Origin: Diplocarpon mali | Taxonomy: Eukaryota; Ascomycota; Leotiomycetes; Helotiales; Drepanopezizaceae | Length of the DNA: 62,934 bases | Direction: 5' to 3' | Assembly: GCA_024741835.1 (NCBI GenBank) | Contig: JAENRP010000034.1 | Location: 169,526 to 232,459 of the forward strand | Shown here: positions 9,914 to 21,600 of the stretch, one piece after another | How the letters are laid out: each line of letters begins with the position of its first letter | Numbering within the stretch: position 1 is the first letter of the stretch | The notes under the pieces: generated by a model | Database searches by the model: none | The model's input: the letters and a program-made list of their open reading frames with translations, nothing else | Told to the model about the DNA's origin: nothing | Translations under genes and position numbers: made by a program

Positions 9914-10189
9914 CTTAGTACATAGGGAAATAATCTGAGGTTTTCTATCTGTGTATACTATATTCTTGGCAATGCTGCTTTTGTTAAATTCCTTAGTATT
10001 TTATATAGCCACCTATTGCGTCAATCACTGCTTTACATCTATTTGGCATTTCCCTAATCAAATCTCTAATTATCTCAACTTTTATTGATTCCTAAGCTTC
10101 AAGTACCCCCTATCGAAACCCCTGTATAAAAGAAAGTTTTAGTATAGCGCACAGATAGAAAACCTCAGATTATTTCCCTATGTACTAAG
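9914..10189. mobile_element. 276-bp Tc1/mariner-derived miniature element with perfect 40-bp TIRs
   Basis: The left end 9914-9953 (starting CTTAGTACATAGGGAAATAA) is the exact reverse complement of the right end 10150-10189. TA dinucleotides at 9912-9913 and 10190-10191 are the duplicated target, as required by Tc1/mariner transposases. The interior keeps about 40 codons of transposase C-terminus on the minus strand. It is therefore an internal deletion derivative that could only move with a transposase supplied elsewhere. Perfect inverted repeats suggest recent movement or protection from RIP by small size. Confidence 0.93.
9993..10112 (-). pseudogene. Tc1/mariner transposase C-terminal remnant
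   Basis: Inside the miniature element the minus strand reads I-I-R-D-L-I-R-E-M-P-N-R-C-K-A-V-I-D-A, then G-G-Y-I-K-Y and a stop. This matches the C-terminal end of fungal Tc1/mariner transposases (I-x-x-L-I-x-S-M-P-R-R-C-x-A-V-I-x-A-x-G-G-x-T-x-Y). The DDE catalytic domain and DNA-binding N-terminus are deleted. It links the element to its parent family. Confidence 0.85.
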
Positions 10190-10191
10190 TA

Positions 10192-11079
10192 TTACATAAA
10201 GCTTTGGCCTTTGAAGAGACCCATTCGGAAATCCAATAGCCCCTTACAAATTATATTCCTTACGGAGGTATTTCCGGTTTGAACCTAGTCGCAGGCGGAT
10301 TAATTTGCCAATTTATTTATTCCCAGATTGAAAGGTGAAAGCTTTTAGCAATTGACATGAGCTTAAATTTGATTATGCAGTAAAAAATACAACTCAGCGT
10401 CTCTCGCTCGTGCTATACAGTCTTTAACTAGTAAAGTACATTAGAAGAGAAGAAGAGGGAAAAAACGACGAAGGGAATAGTAGCAATTTTACGTCAATTT
10501 CATTAGGGAGCTCACACATCCGTCCTCGATTTACCGTCCACCTACCCCTGTGTCAAGTTTAAATTTCAGATAGTGGGCGAGGCTAAACATTTGACGTTTA
10601 GACCAGGGGGGGAGGAGGCCGGACAGTTTTAGGAGGTCAAAATGTTCCTCAATATGGAGTTGGCTTCAAGTTTTACTATCTATTCGTACTGGTAGACTTC
10701 ACAAGTTAAGAGCGACCTAACAGGCGCCACTAATAGGGCAGTAATCACTCCCAGTATGCAGCTGTCCGTTAGGCTTTAAAACAGCATTTTGAAGCCTAAG
10801 TACTGATAGCCGACTAGCTTATATGAGTACCAGGCTAATATTAGAGCTATCTTTGGTTGAATTGTTTCTTTAATTTCTTGAAAGTAAAATGAAATTGTCA
10901 AATGAAAATGTATTTTTGAAAGTAGGATTTAAGCTTCACTATCAACTTTTGCTTTTGATGAAGTCGAGCCAGAAGCTGTTCCTCTTTACACTTTAATACA
11001 GTATAAATAAACAGTAAAGGAAGGTAAAATCTAACGCGATAAATCCACAGTGAGTCACTTCCGTAAATAAAGATAAGTG
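10192..11079. other. No gene recognised
   Basis: Unique-looking sequence between the miniature element and the second solo LTR. It contains a purine-rich stretch at about 10441-10470 and a G-run near 10607-10617. No open frame with recognisable domains was found on either strand. Confidence 0.5.
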
Positions 11080-11084
11080 ACGGT

Positions 11085-11247
11085 TGTTGCGCTATGAGGA
11101 GCCTTGGGCTCCGAGGACTGGCTTATGTAATGAGCCCCTGAAGTGGCCACGGAGCACTCCTATAAAAGGAGCTCAGATATACAGTTAGATTAGAATTTTA
11201 CAAGCTTCTGCCACCACTAAGAATCAACCTCTGAATACAGCACGACA
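11085..11247 (+). repeat. Solo LTR, copia family B (163 bp), TSD ACGGT
   Basis: The sequence runs from TGTTGCGCTATGAGGAGCC to TACAGCACGACA and matches the LTRs of Copia-4 (31387-31558, 38398-38569). Perfect 5-bp duplications ACGGT flank it at 11080-11084 and 11248-11252. It contains CCTATAAAAGG, a likely TATA box. It lacks 9 bp present in both Copia-4 LTRs near their 5' end and keeps CpA sites lost there. A 69-codon minus-strand stretch starting inside it is not considered a gene. Confidence 0.95.
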
Positions 11248-11252
11248 ACGGT

Positions 11253-14200
11253 TTATTTACTCTATTACGGAGTGGTAAAATGAGCAGCGTACCACATCGC
11301 AGTCGTAATGGAACCCTATTTAAAGTATACCCAAACCTTAAACCCTTGCTATTGATCCCCCCTGATTGAACACTGATATGCTTCGTCACAGGCAAAATAA
11401 ACACCATAATAGCGTCATTTGCAGGGAAGGTATGATATGGGCCTGCAAGGTTAAATTATACTTTCAAAGGTTGTTTGTTTGGCCTGCGACGGAGTAATAA
11501 TTAGTTGCGCCTCCCCTACAGCCCTATCACTGCCTCACCCCTGTAATATGTCGGTAAAGGGATAGGGACTATTATTATATCCGCGACAAATGGACTTCGC
11601 AGGCACTATATGTCAGAGCCTGTTATCTTGTAAGTGCTTACTACAACTCCACTATCAAGGTAATAGTCACTCAAATTGTACATAGTAGCACAGAGATTAG
11701 GTATTGTATTCTGTCATCATGGAGGGGGGTGGGAGTAGGGAAGAAGATGCTGTAACGCTGAGATTTTCCCATGAATTCTTGATGATTTATATTTGGTGGC
11801 ATGCCTCAAGTATAACAATATCTCACTTCAGCTTTTGACTAATGCTTCGCCACTTATAGAAATCCATCAACATTCAATTTCGTACAAAGTCAAGCGCTCG
11901 CAGGGATTATATATACCACTACCCTTTGAAGCTAGACGCCCTTTACCTCGCTCCCAGTAATTCAAACATAATATTACTTAGCTGTTATACCATGGTGACT
12001 AAGCGCATATACGAGCACACCTTTTCTCCTACACAAGGGCACATCTCATTTCACTCGCCCTCTCCCACTTTTTCCGCTCGCTACTTGTACCTTTGGCAGG
12101 GGAACCCTCTTCTCTCCTCCGCTGGTCACAATCCATCTCTCCTGACCAAAGATGCGGAAAGAAGAAAGCTGAAAGTGAATAAGCAATGATCAAAATCTGC
12201 ACATGCACACGGCAAAGGAAACAGTAATGCCTCCTTGGCAGGCATGACAGAACGAAGGTTTCAACTTCAAGTCGATACACTCCAATCAGCTCATGGGTCC
12301 TCGTGTGATAACTATGAATTTTTGAAGAATACCTCAATAACTTCATCGGGCTAGCCTCCTCGACCATAGCCCTACTCTAACCTCAAGCCCTCTCGATATC
12401 TCGAGATCCTAGCCCCAGTCCTTAGCTGACTAAACTCAATACGTGAGTTAGAGACCCAGATGCTACTAGAAAAGGTTAAGCTGGCATTGAGATGATTAGT
12501 AGCGTTTGCTGACTGGGGTGTAACAATCTACTGTGTACATTGTTCCACAGCTGAAACCTTTCATGGTAGGACGGAATCAAGGTTTTAAGCATGTTTATTA
12601 GCTTCCTTCGCTGCAGATCTGATTGAAGTAGCTAGCATCCTTTTCTTCTTCCAGCCTTTGCCTTGCCGCCCTAGACCTGGGATACCTAGCTCATCACTCA
12701 CCCATTCCGCTCTCTCCAACTGCAGCGCGAAAGCCTCAGTGCTGCGGATTCTGCGTCTATTTCTACCTCATGTAACCCATGCATCCTACGAGAGTGCTAT
12801 GAGCGAATGATTGACACCGCAGCGTAGCACATCGCAGCACGAGTGGTATGATAGCGTAGGATATACTTTTGCAAGGGAGAAGAGGCGAGGATATCACACC
12901 AAGCCCGGACCTCCGCCTTCTTCGGCTTGGCACCCAATCTATCCGCACCCCCCCCCATCGCATCGGTCAGCCCGAATTCGAATCCGAATTTCTCGCTCCT
13001 CTCACCTCCATCCCATCTACCAAGTACAGTAATAGATCTTACCCGAAGATCTGCATCAGCCAAGAGAGACAAGACCGGCCAGACAGGAAAACAAGGCGAT
13101 GGTATATGCTTATCCCTGGAGTGGCGCCCAACTTGAAATATCGCAAGATCCTGATTACTTAAGCTGAGACCTACTCTGAAATTGGACTGGATTGGTGGAG
13201 CACATAGTGGATGAATTTAAGGTTGCCTTGACACAAATTGAAGCTGATTAAATCAACGCAGATATATTGTACCTACTATAACTCTAAAAGCCCTGACGCT
13301 TCTTGGAAATTAATCTAGGACCGATACTCCCAGTTCTCTTTCCGCTGCGAATCCACTTGACACTACGAAAATAAAATGGTCGGGAAGCGAATACTCGTAT
13401 TCTCCGCTTTATTTAAAATCAACCTTACTTAAGATGATTCGTCCGGAAACCTTCGCCTAGATCGTCGACAAGCTGTTTATGCCTCGAATTTCCTGGATCC
13501 AAATTTAATATTATACCCCTTTGAATATTTGACCTCCTTCACCCCCCCGAACAGAGATTAAATCGTACTAAAACCAGAGCACAACTTGCAGGTGCGGGTA
13601 GCCTTCAAAGTATGACTAATAGCATCAATCAATTCAAGCCCATGTTACTCTTTAGAACTTTCTACAGCTAACTTGGCTTTCTTTCATAATAGACTAATTT
13701 TCATCTTCGTTTTAAAGCTAGTAGGAGCTGCCTGCCGTTTTAGAATTTCGATACATATTCTTACACCTCGAATTCCGCTCAAGAGGCGGTAATTTTAGTT
13801 ATACTTTAATCGAAATGTATAGAGTAGGACTTCTATTTGGATTTAAGAATCGCTCTTAAGATAGCTGTTTTGTAATTGGTGCAGCCCTGCAGCGGAGAGG
13901 CTGATCGGTGGATTGTGATACCGTTGTAGCCTTCTGGGAAAACGGAGTAGCATATCGTAGCACCTCCGGTTAGTCTGCTAGCGAAAACAACACTGTGAAC
14001 AGCCAGGATACGACAATGCCCGCTTACAAAAAGATTGAATCTCTTGTTCTCCTCCACCGTCGAGGCCAAGCCGATTTAACACTTACTGTACCAGGCCAAG
14101 CCAATACTCATATCTGTAGCGAGTCAAAACCGGCTGCGTAAAAGCCCCTCCTCCCAGAATCCAAACCGCAGGTCAAATAGCCAACCGTATTCAAGAGGAT

Positions 14201-17200
14201 GACGCGCGCCAAGCTGCAAGTTAACCATAAAACCTCCTTCCGCAGCCAAGCCTGTCCCCAGGGATCTTGGCTTCTGCTTGTATCGGACGCGATGCGATTC
14301 GGTTTGGTTTGATTAGACTCGCAGGTTAAGCGAGTACTGCGTCGTGTCGCAGCACAGCAAACACCACGTGAAAGCATAAGCAACCTTGCATATTGCTCAT
14401 ACATGATGAGCCACTCCTATCAGAATACGCTAGTGTGGTCTTGGTTTGGCCTGCGATGCAGCAGGTGTATATAAGCGTCTGTATCATGTATTTATCGGGT
14501 GGGGCTGGGTACCGATTACGAAAAGTATATTGTAATGTAGCGAAAGATGTGCTGACTATGTTTTTCCATTACTATGTATGTCACAAATATGGGCTGTTGA
14601 GGTCGGGAGTGGTTTATGAGGGCGGTTGCCAAAAGCGGGTTACGAGCTCCCTCCCCCTGGTGTTATATGCGACTTTGTTCGCCTTTGCCACTGTTGAAAG
14701 CTGGACATTCAACACCAGGGACTCAGACACTCCTTTCTTTTCATATATCTTGGAACGACCATTGTTCAGAACCCACAATTACTACGTTATAGCGAGGCAA
14801 CGCAGGTATCCAAACACAAGACGACAATGGAGCTGATACTTTAAGCTTTGATTTCGCTAAGAATATCAAGATTAGTAGCGCACTTCTTTTCGCAGACAGC
14901 TGAGCAAAACATATTACTTCTCAGAATTCAAGGATTGTCGGCTAATTAGCTTCTGAGAAACATGCTTCAACTTATTACGTATCTTGAAGCTTATTCAAGT
15001 AACTACCGACTCCGAGGAGCTATTGTCCCTAGCAGTGGAGTGCTCATTACTAGGTTTGACCTATAGCATCTTCGGCGGGGAGTATATCTTTCTGGCTTTG
15101 CAGAATTGTCAGGAGCAGAAAAGGGCGGTGAAATAACTTTGCCCAGTACTACAGTAATACTCCTAGAGGGGTTTTTTCCAAGTAGGGTTGAACCCAGCCA
15201 GGGCGGGCACCCACTGGAAAAGTAAGAATTCCGACTACTAAGAAAGCAAGCCGAGAGCTTTCTACTCTGATATTTAATGCATCTGAGATCACGCAAGTGT
15301 TTACTTTGATTATATATCTCACAGTTGATACCCTTATATCTATTCGGGTCCTAGCATTTGTACATGACATTATTGTAGTTTGATATGTCTGACAGCAGAG
15401 TACACTGGCTACTTTTTTTTGATCCACCATACTCGAAACTTGAAAAAAGTGATGAGTTTTACCTCTCACTTTACTCTACGTAAAAGTTAAATTGCTGTAA
15501 AACAGGATCGAAGGTAAAAAGCACTCTTCCTAATGCTTGATGGCCTTTACCAGCTGCAGGAAATAGATAGAATCCTGTTTTAATCTGCCTTGTGGTCCCC
15601 GGCCATATAAATGGCACAGAATCCAGGTCAGCTATATACCTTCCAGAAGATAATAAAAGCTAGGTTTGTTCACCAACTACTCTGGGAAAAGATTTACATA
15701 GACTTTGGTTGTGGTCCAATAATCGTACGGCTTAACATTTATCTAGATAAGCGTAGTAATCATTCACTCCTGCTTTGCAAATTTGCATTTCGAGTCTACG
15801 ACTTTCATATGTATTGTGCTTTAAGCTTAAACTAATTTGTACTCGTATATCTAATGCCAAGTACTTTCACAGTCGTCGGGTATCCCCTAATAATCTTGGT
15901 CTGAATTTTTCATCACGACCGAAGTAACTTCAATCTTTCCGCCAATATCACCTGATTATGAATAAGATTTATTACATAACTATGAAACGTTCATTCAAAT
16001 AGCATATCATCGCCGAGTAGTTAAAGCCGTGTTATTGCCAAGCTTCGAGTTGCCATCTATATCCACTCTCGAGTCTTAACGCCTCCTAGGTATGGGCATA
16101 CCAAGTATCGGAAGCCACTCAGGGTCATTGACTAACTAGAAACCTGCCTGTCTTTAGGATTTACAGGACCCTGCGGACTGGCAGCTTATTAGAGAGACGG
16201 AGCAAATTTCCGAGGAAGGTTCGGGCTTGCGAACTCTGGAGTGGGTTTAGCATAAGCATGAAATATTTGCATTCGAGTTGGAACCCGCGGTGGAGCTGGA
16301 GGTGCCGGAGCGGAGGCAAAGGAGCATTTTCATATTTATTACAAGTCTATCACAACTTCTATTTTTATTCCTGTCATCATCCCCGTTCCTCCTGCTCGGA
16401 AACAAAACAGGAAAATTGATTGAAACGTTAGAAGTTAGGTGTAAATCCCACGCGCGCCAGGGCCTTCACGTTTTAAGCTTATTCGACCGCCTTATCTCTC
16501 GGGAGGCAAGTCACTCCAACATTGACCTGTTCTTGCTCGTAATCATTCTACGTATTACGTAGGATCCCAACCGAGTTTCAACGGCGCAGTTTGGTGTTGA
16601 TGTCTCGTTTGGGTTGATAATTATGGTTAAAGAGTTAAGGTTAAGATGATCCCGTAAAGTTTCAAGGTCACACGTTTCGTGAGAACTCCCCGTCTTAAGG
16701 GTTTGACACCGTCTGAGCCCGAAGTAAAACATATTTCAGAAAAAAAAACAAAGGAATAAAAAAAACGCGTAGAGATTACATGCAAGGCAGAGCATTGCTG
16801 TTTTTCTCGGCTACCCCGTTTAGGCGAGTTCAACGTGATATCGCTAGGAAGTGGGGATCTCCCCCCGACGTAGTAAGAACACTGCAAATATGAAGATTAT
16901 TGCTTAGACAGTTGTCAAAGTTCTAGGTTCCTGTGTTTTTTCCGTGTAGTATATATTCGTAGTAGTAGTACTATATAGATGTATAGTAAATTAAGTCGAA
17001 AAGAAAATCGGACATCCGTCGTCATTTATCATATCAAAAGAAAGACAAGTTTACAAAGATAAAGGGGCGAAATTTTCTTTCTGTTTTAGTTTAAATTGCC
17101 GCATGAATTGTCTTGTTGATTTCTCGTCCTTTTTCTTTTTCTTTTTAGGGTACAAGTACTGAATATTAGTCCCTCGCACGGGAGAAGGATGAAAGGATCC

Positions 17201-18410
17201 AAAGGCGGAGGCAATTGAAGCTGCTCTGGTTATACTTACTTGCTTATAAGTTCATCATCAAGTCACGTTAATCCTGTCTTCTCTACTCGCCGCCTAATTT
17301 GTCGATAATCTCTATGTTATTCCCGTCCTGCTTTATTCTGTCCTAGGTCATCCATCCTATCTCATCGATTTCCTGGCTGACCCGGCTAAGTTGTTTGCAT
17401 GTATATATCCAGATACGCAATCGTGCCCAACCAGTGCGAGCTCCCTTCGACATCTAACTGGGCAGCTCCGTTGAACGCCTGTGTTTGCTCTTGATCAAAT
17501 CAGGTCGACACCTTCCGTGTTTCTGTCTTTGACTTTGGCTCTAGCTGGGCTTAGATTTTCGGTGTTTCTTCTTCTCTACCTATCATTAAAGTCTTTGGAC
17601 TACAAAATTGTATCATTTTCGTGTTATGAACTACGCAGAGAGGATTTTCTGCTTTCTAGATTTATAAGTAAGGCACGTCAGGCGGGGTACTTGAGGACTA
17701 AACATTCCCCTGTATAGGGATTTAGCCGGAAGAAAGATTCCTCGAGTTTGCGGTGCTCACAAGGGACTCAGTTTTAGGCTGAGACGATAGCTATTATATC
17801 CATATCTGTATTCACGCATTTTAATATAAACCATGCGGCAACAGACGAGACTTTGAAGTTGCATGTTTATGTATTCACATCGCACTCTGCTGACCTGCAG
17901 CGAGTAAATACTACACGTAGGTAAGAGCTGAGATCAGTGCTAGAGAAAGAGCCACCTACTATCCAGCACTTGTTAAGTCTTGAAGACATGTAAACAATCC
18001 TACAGCAGCAAGGAAACCAGACATATTGATAGTAGCACATTATAATCTGCTCTGCTCTACCTTGGCATATAAGCCTCGCCTCTCCTCTCTATCCTGGTTC
18101 CCACTTACGTATATGCTAATGTAGAGAGACCGCTCAGCGCAACAATAGTCAGGACCACACGTGCAATCCGAGAGCGCGGCTTGTGGAACTAAGATATGTG
18201 CAGATATAGAGAAGAGAGGCCGCTAGCAGTATCCAAACTAGAATGACAGCGAGGTCTGCCGAAAGAAAGAGAGGGGGGGGGAGAGGGAGGCGAGGTATGT
18301 ATGTAGTTCCAGTCACTTCGCCAAAAGCTAAGGTATAGCATCATTGATGATCTACATTGAAGCACTGGATTCTGAATTCATGTCAGTGCAGCAACCGCAC
18401 GATCGCAATA
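11253..18410. other. 7-kb interval with no recognisable gene
   Basis: Composition is intermediate, not the extreme TpA-rich type. Several open stretches of 60-147 codons occur on both strands: 14393-14836 plus (147 codons), 12029-12367 minus, 15149-15469 minus, 16278-16562 plus. None shows a domain, a convincing intron pattern or family resemblance, and many overlap on opposite strands. Homopolymer runs lie at 16740-16763 (A-rich) and a G-rich tract at 18271-18293. The region may hold decayed genes or small species-specific genes; the sequence alone cannot decide. Confidence 0.5.
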
Positions 18411-18731
18411 CACCGCCCTTTATTCACTAGGTATCGAGCAAGCTTATTCTGGTAAATCAAATCCATTGTAGCCTTGCTTCAGTAGATAGTCCAGATCTGA
18501 ATATCGCACGTGATAAGTTTCAGCTGCGTAGAGATTCAACAGGGTACTGCCATTTGTATGATGATATAGTGACTGTGCAACTAGGCCCTATAGCTGTAGA
18601 TTGAAACGTTGGTAATCAAGTCAACAGGAGGTCTAACCGCCAAGGATATAAGCGATGTTGATATCGCCTGCTATTTGGGATCCTCGAAGCGGCGTGAGGC
18701 CTTGACAGGATTATAGGTTTGATTCGGTCAC
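18411..18731 (-). pseudogene. Possible ankyrin-repeat protein remnant
   Basis: The minus strand, read with stops, contains Q-G-L-T-P-L-R-G-S-Q-I-A-G-D-I-N-I-A-Y-I and, about 50 codons on in a nearby frame, G-S-T-L-L-N-L-Y-A-A-E-T followed by L-D-Y-L-L-K-Q-G. Both resemble the ankyrin pattern G-x-T-P-L-x-x-A-x-x-x-G-x-x-x-x-x-x-L-L. Stops of all three kinds and at least one frame shift interrupt it. This would be a broken fragment of a fungal ankyrin protein; chance similarity to this loose pattern is possible. Confidence 0.33.
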
Positions 18732-18844
18732 ATCTTCTTGATACCTCTTAAGCAGTCTCTGTACTAAATCCTGTACTCACTCTTATAATGCCTCCTTTTT
18801 TCGAATTTTTGATGCCTGATTACAACCTATTTCTCCACTCTCCA

Positions 18845-19640
18845 GAGCATACCGTCCATAGCAGTACATTGGAGTTGCTTGAATCCCAAAGCGCAGCCAT
18901 TAACTGATTATATCAAAACACAAAGCGAATTTGAATGCAAAATTCAATCTGCAGAAGGCTATTTCTCTAGTAGATAAGTCATTCTTATAAGCCACTAGTA
19001 GAATATATAAATAATCTCTATAATTATACTCTTAAACATTATTATACTTCTCGTCTTCCTTATAACCTAACCTCTGGATACCTATTGCTTTCCATTTTCT
19101 ATCTCTTCCCTCAATCCGAGGTATAGCTTCTAAAGGGGTACATTCAAGTTGCTTGGTCCTCAAAGTGCAGTAGTAAAATGATTATATTAAGATACAAAGC
19201 GATATTTGGAGCTAAAACTTAAATCTAAAATAATATATTTTTCTACTAAGTATCCTCTCTCACGTTTCAAGAGTAGATGTGTAGCTCTGTAATTCTCTCT
19301 ATTCACGAACTTCAATATAGTTCTCATTTTTCTTCTTACTTTACCATCTTAGAATCATCGCTGTCCATTTTCTTCTATTCTCCTTGAACCATGGTATACC
19401 ATCCACAGAATATTCAAGCTGCTTGATTCTTAAAGCGCAGTTATCAAACGATCATATTGAATTATAAAGTGACATTGAAGGGTAAAACCTAATCTATCAA
19501 ATGATATTTCTTTGGTGCATAATTTAACCTTGCGACTCAAAGAGTAGAAGAGGTGCAGCTTCTATAAATTTATTATTCCATCAACTCTCAAAACTCGACA
19601 CAATTTACTTCCCTCCCACCCTATCATCCACCAAACTAGA
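18845..19640 (+). repeat. Three diverged tandem copies of a ~272-bp unit
   Basis: An anchor of the form GTTGCTT-x-x-x-x-CxxAAAGxGCAG recurs at 18874, 19148 and 19418 (spacing 274 and 270). Each is followed by a shared segment with ATTATATxAAxAxACAAAGCGA and then AAAxxTxAATCTxxxxxA. Further matching blocks include TTCTCTAGTAGATAAG / TTTCTACTAAGT and the CCATTTTCT segments before the next unit. The units have drifted by many substitutions, so the triplication is old. No coding frame is shared by the three. Confidence 0.8.
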
Positions 19641-19815
19641 CTCAAATCCTCTGCCTCCTATCCATCACACCATCGCCCCTCTTTCCATTATCTTCTCCTG
19701 CCCCCACCCCCTCTGGATAATTCAACCGACCTGCGACAAGCACATCCACGCGCACATCTCCAGCCTCTGTCCCTTCTCTTATCCCCATCCCCATCCCCTC
19801 CTCTCCTTCAAAAAC
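19600..19815. other. C/T-rich strand-biased tract
   Basis: About 215 bases on the plus strand are strongly pyrimidine-rich, with repeats such as CCCCATCCCCATCCCC. Purine-pyrimidine skew of this size can mark a promoter or UTR in fungi, but no gene is recognised on either side. Confidence 0.6.
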
Positions 19816-20088
19816 CACCGCTTGCCTCTAAAGGAGGAGCATGACATTCTCGTGAGCTGGGATGTGGCTATTGCTATCAGTCACAAATTACTAGCCACAA
19901 GTCACTTTCTGTGATACCAAGACAGGGAAACGTCAAGCCCACCGCAAGTACGAACCAGACTACGAGCCCAGAAAAGACATGTGTAGATATAAGTCTAACT
20001 ACCCAGTCCACCTAAGCCTAGCCTCAAGTAGGGTCCTGTAAGCAAGAAGTATTATAGTAAGTGATATAAGTTAGATGATTAAGATGAG
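19816..20088. other. No gene recognised
   Basis: Short unique interval between the pyrimidine tract and the minisatellite. It has no feature beyond a few scattered short inverted repeats. Confidence 0.5.
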
Positions 20089-20151
20089 CAAGAGACTAAT
20101 AGGAGACTAATAGGAGACTAATAGGAGACTAATAAGAGACTAATAAAAGAC
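20089..20151 (+). repeat. 11-bp minisatellite, about 5 copies
   Basis: The unit AGGAGACTAAT repeats in tandem. The central copies are identical and the last ones carry G-to-A changes (AAGAGACTAAT, AAAAGACG). Identical central copies suggest active copy-number change. Confidence 0.9.
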
Positions 20152-21600
20152 GTAGGTGGGTAGTATTGATTTGCGACCAAGGCTTATGTAAAGCATATGA
20201 TAAGACCTCCGAAAGTGTATATAGCCGTGTTAAGCCTAGGGATTTAGTATAAAATATAATACATTAAAGACTAAAACTATAAGGGAAACGACCTCATATG
20301 ACGCGTCTTAAGTCCTTTTTCCCGTGGTATTATAGCTCCTTCATAAAGTCTTATTAGGAAGCATTTCAGGGGTATTTCAATAAACCTTTAAATAATTGCT
20401 TATTGATTAGTTTAGATATCGAAAAAGTGATAAATACCATAGAAAAAAGTAGAACCCTCAAGGCCTTAATCTTATATGATATGACGCGAATCAAATACTT
20501 CCTGAGCAAATAAAGCTAACATTGCCTACCTTACACGTAGTAGTTAAAGAAGGTCTCGCCACACACATGCGCGAATATATTTCTAACTCTAAAATACTAT
20601 CCTATTTTGTAATATGAGCTCTTATTCTAGTTCCTTTTTCCAACGCCTTATATCTTATATGAATTCAAAAGAAATAGAAAGTCATTGCGTCCAAGTAGTA
20701 GTTAGTTCTCTTGCCCTCTGAATAAATACCTCATCTCCTTCCTTTCTTAGAAAGTCTTTCTAATTACAATATACATCTTCAAAGCATATGGAAAGTAAGG
20801 CAGCCATTAGTAAGTAGGTCTTCGCAGTCTATCAAAGCAGTTCGATATTTGCAGATCACCTCCACAAGCGAGTAGTTGTTAATTTCGGAAAAAGGGGGAA
20901 AAGGCGTAGTCCGTAATTCATCGCAAATCGTGAACTTATATATAAGTAATCGAAAGTTATACACAGCTGTCTAAAGGTATCTATCCCAGATTGCAAGCAG
21001 TTAGGTGTTTTTATAGCCTGCACCGCGCAAAAGTAAAGAGTATGTCTTTGTAGGCCAGAACTTACAAGAGAAATCATAATTCCTACATCAAGGTCTGGTT
21101 GTGGGTGTTAATGTTGGAGTGTGACACAGATGTATCTCAATACTAACCCCTCTCCTCCCTTCTCCCACGACTAAATACAGCTGGCCCAGAAACCAATGGT
21201 TGAAATAAACACTGTGCACTAATTATCACTCATATAGCATCTTGAATTCTGCTTTTTTCCCCCCATCAATATAGGGGAAAGCCCCGAGCCCCCAAACCCT
21301 GAAAACTGGGCGGCAAGTAAGTCTACCCTATTGACTCTGTTCACCGTCGCCGAAGCTTGCACAGTTAGAGGTGGTTTCATATCCATATCCATTTCCGGTG
21401 GGATGGCGGCGGCTTACCCGCTCGCTTCCTCTGCTGATCCAAGTCTCATCCCTCGTGGCTGATACCGGCGAGTTCCCAGCTCACAGCCACATCTTTCCAC
21501 GAGGCATCCACCTCGCATCTCACAAACAACCTCAAGAATAATGTTCATAATCCTGTAAACACCCGCTAAACCATCAGTATCCTCACCCCCCCCCTCGCTC
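20152..21600. other. No gene recognised
   Basis: AT-rich to about 21100, then rising in GC toward the gene-bearing part of the island. Minus-strand open stretches of 61 and 73 codons at 20779-21077 overlap each other and show no domain. The part after 21250 is unique sequence with no recognised gene. Confidence 0.5.

Noticed and set aside
12811..13162. Cluster of overlapping open frames on both strands
   Set aside because: Five or more mutually overlapping frames with no domain are expected in a local GC-rich stretch.
14393..14836. 147-codon plus-strand open frame
   Set aside because: No domain, no homology I recognise, no intron signals, and composition is not gene-like. It is kept only as part of the unassigned interval.
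18411..18731. Functional ankyrin gene
   Set aside because: Several stops of all types and a frame shift make it at best a remnant; it is reported as a low-confidence pseudogene.
18845..20151. Possible CRISPR array from the repeated units
   Set aside because: The 272-bp units have no spacer structure and the 11-bp units are contiguous; the organism is eukaryotic.
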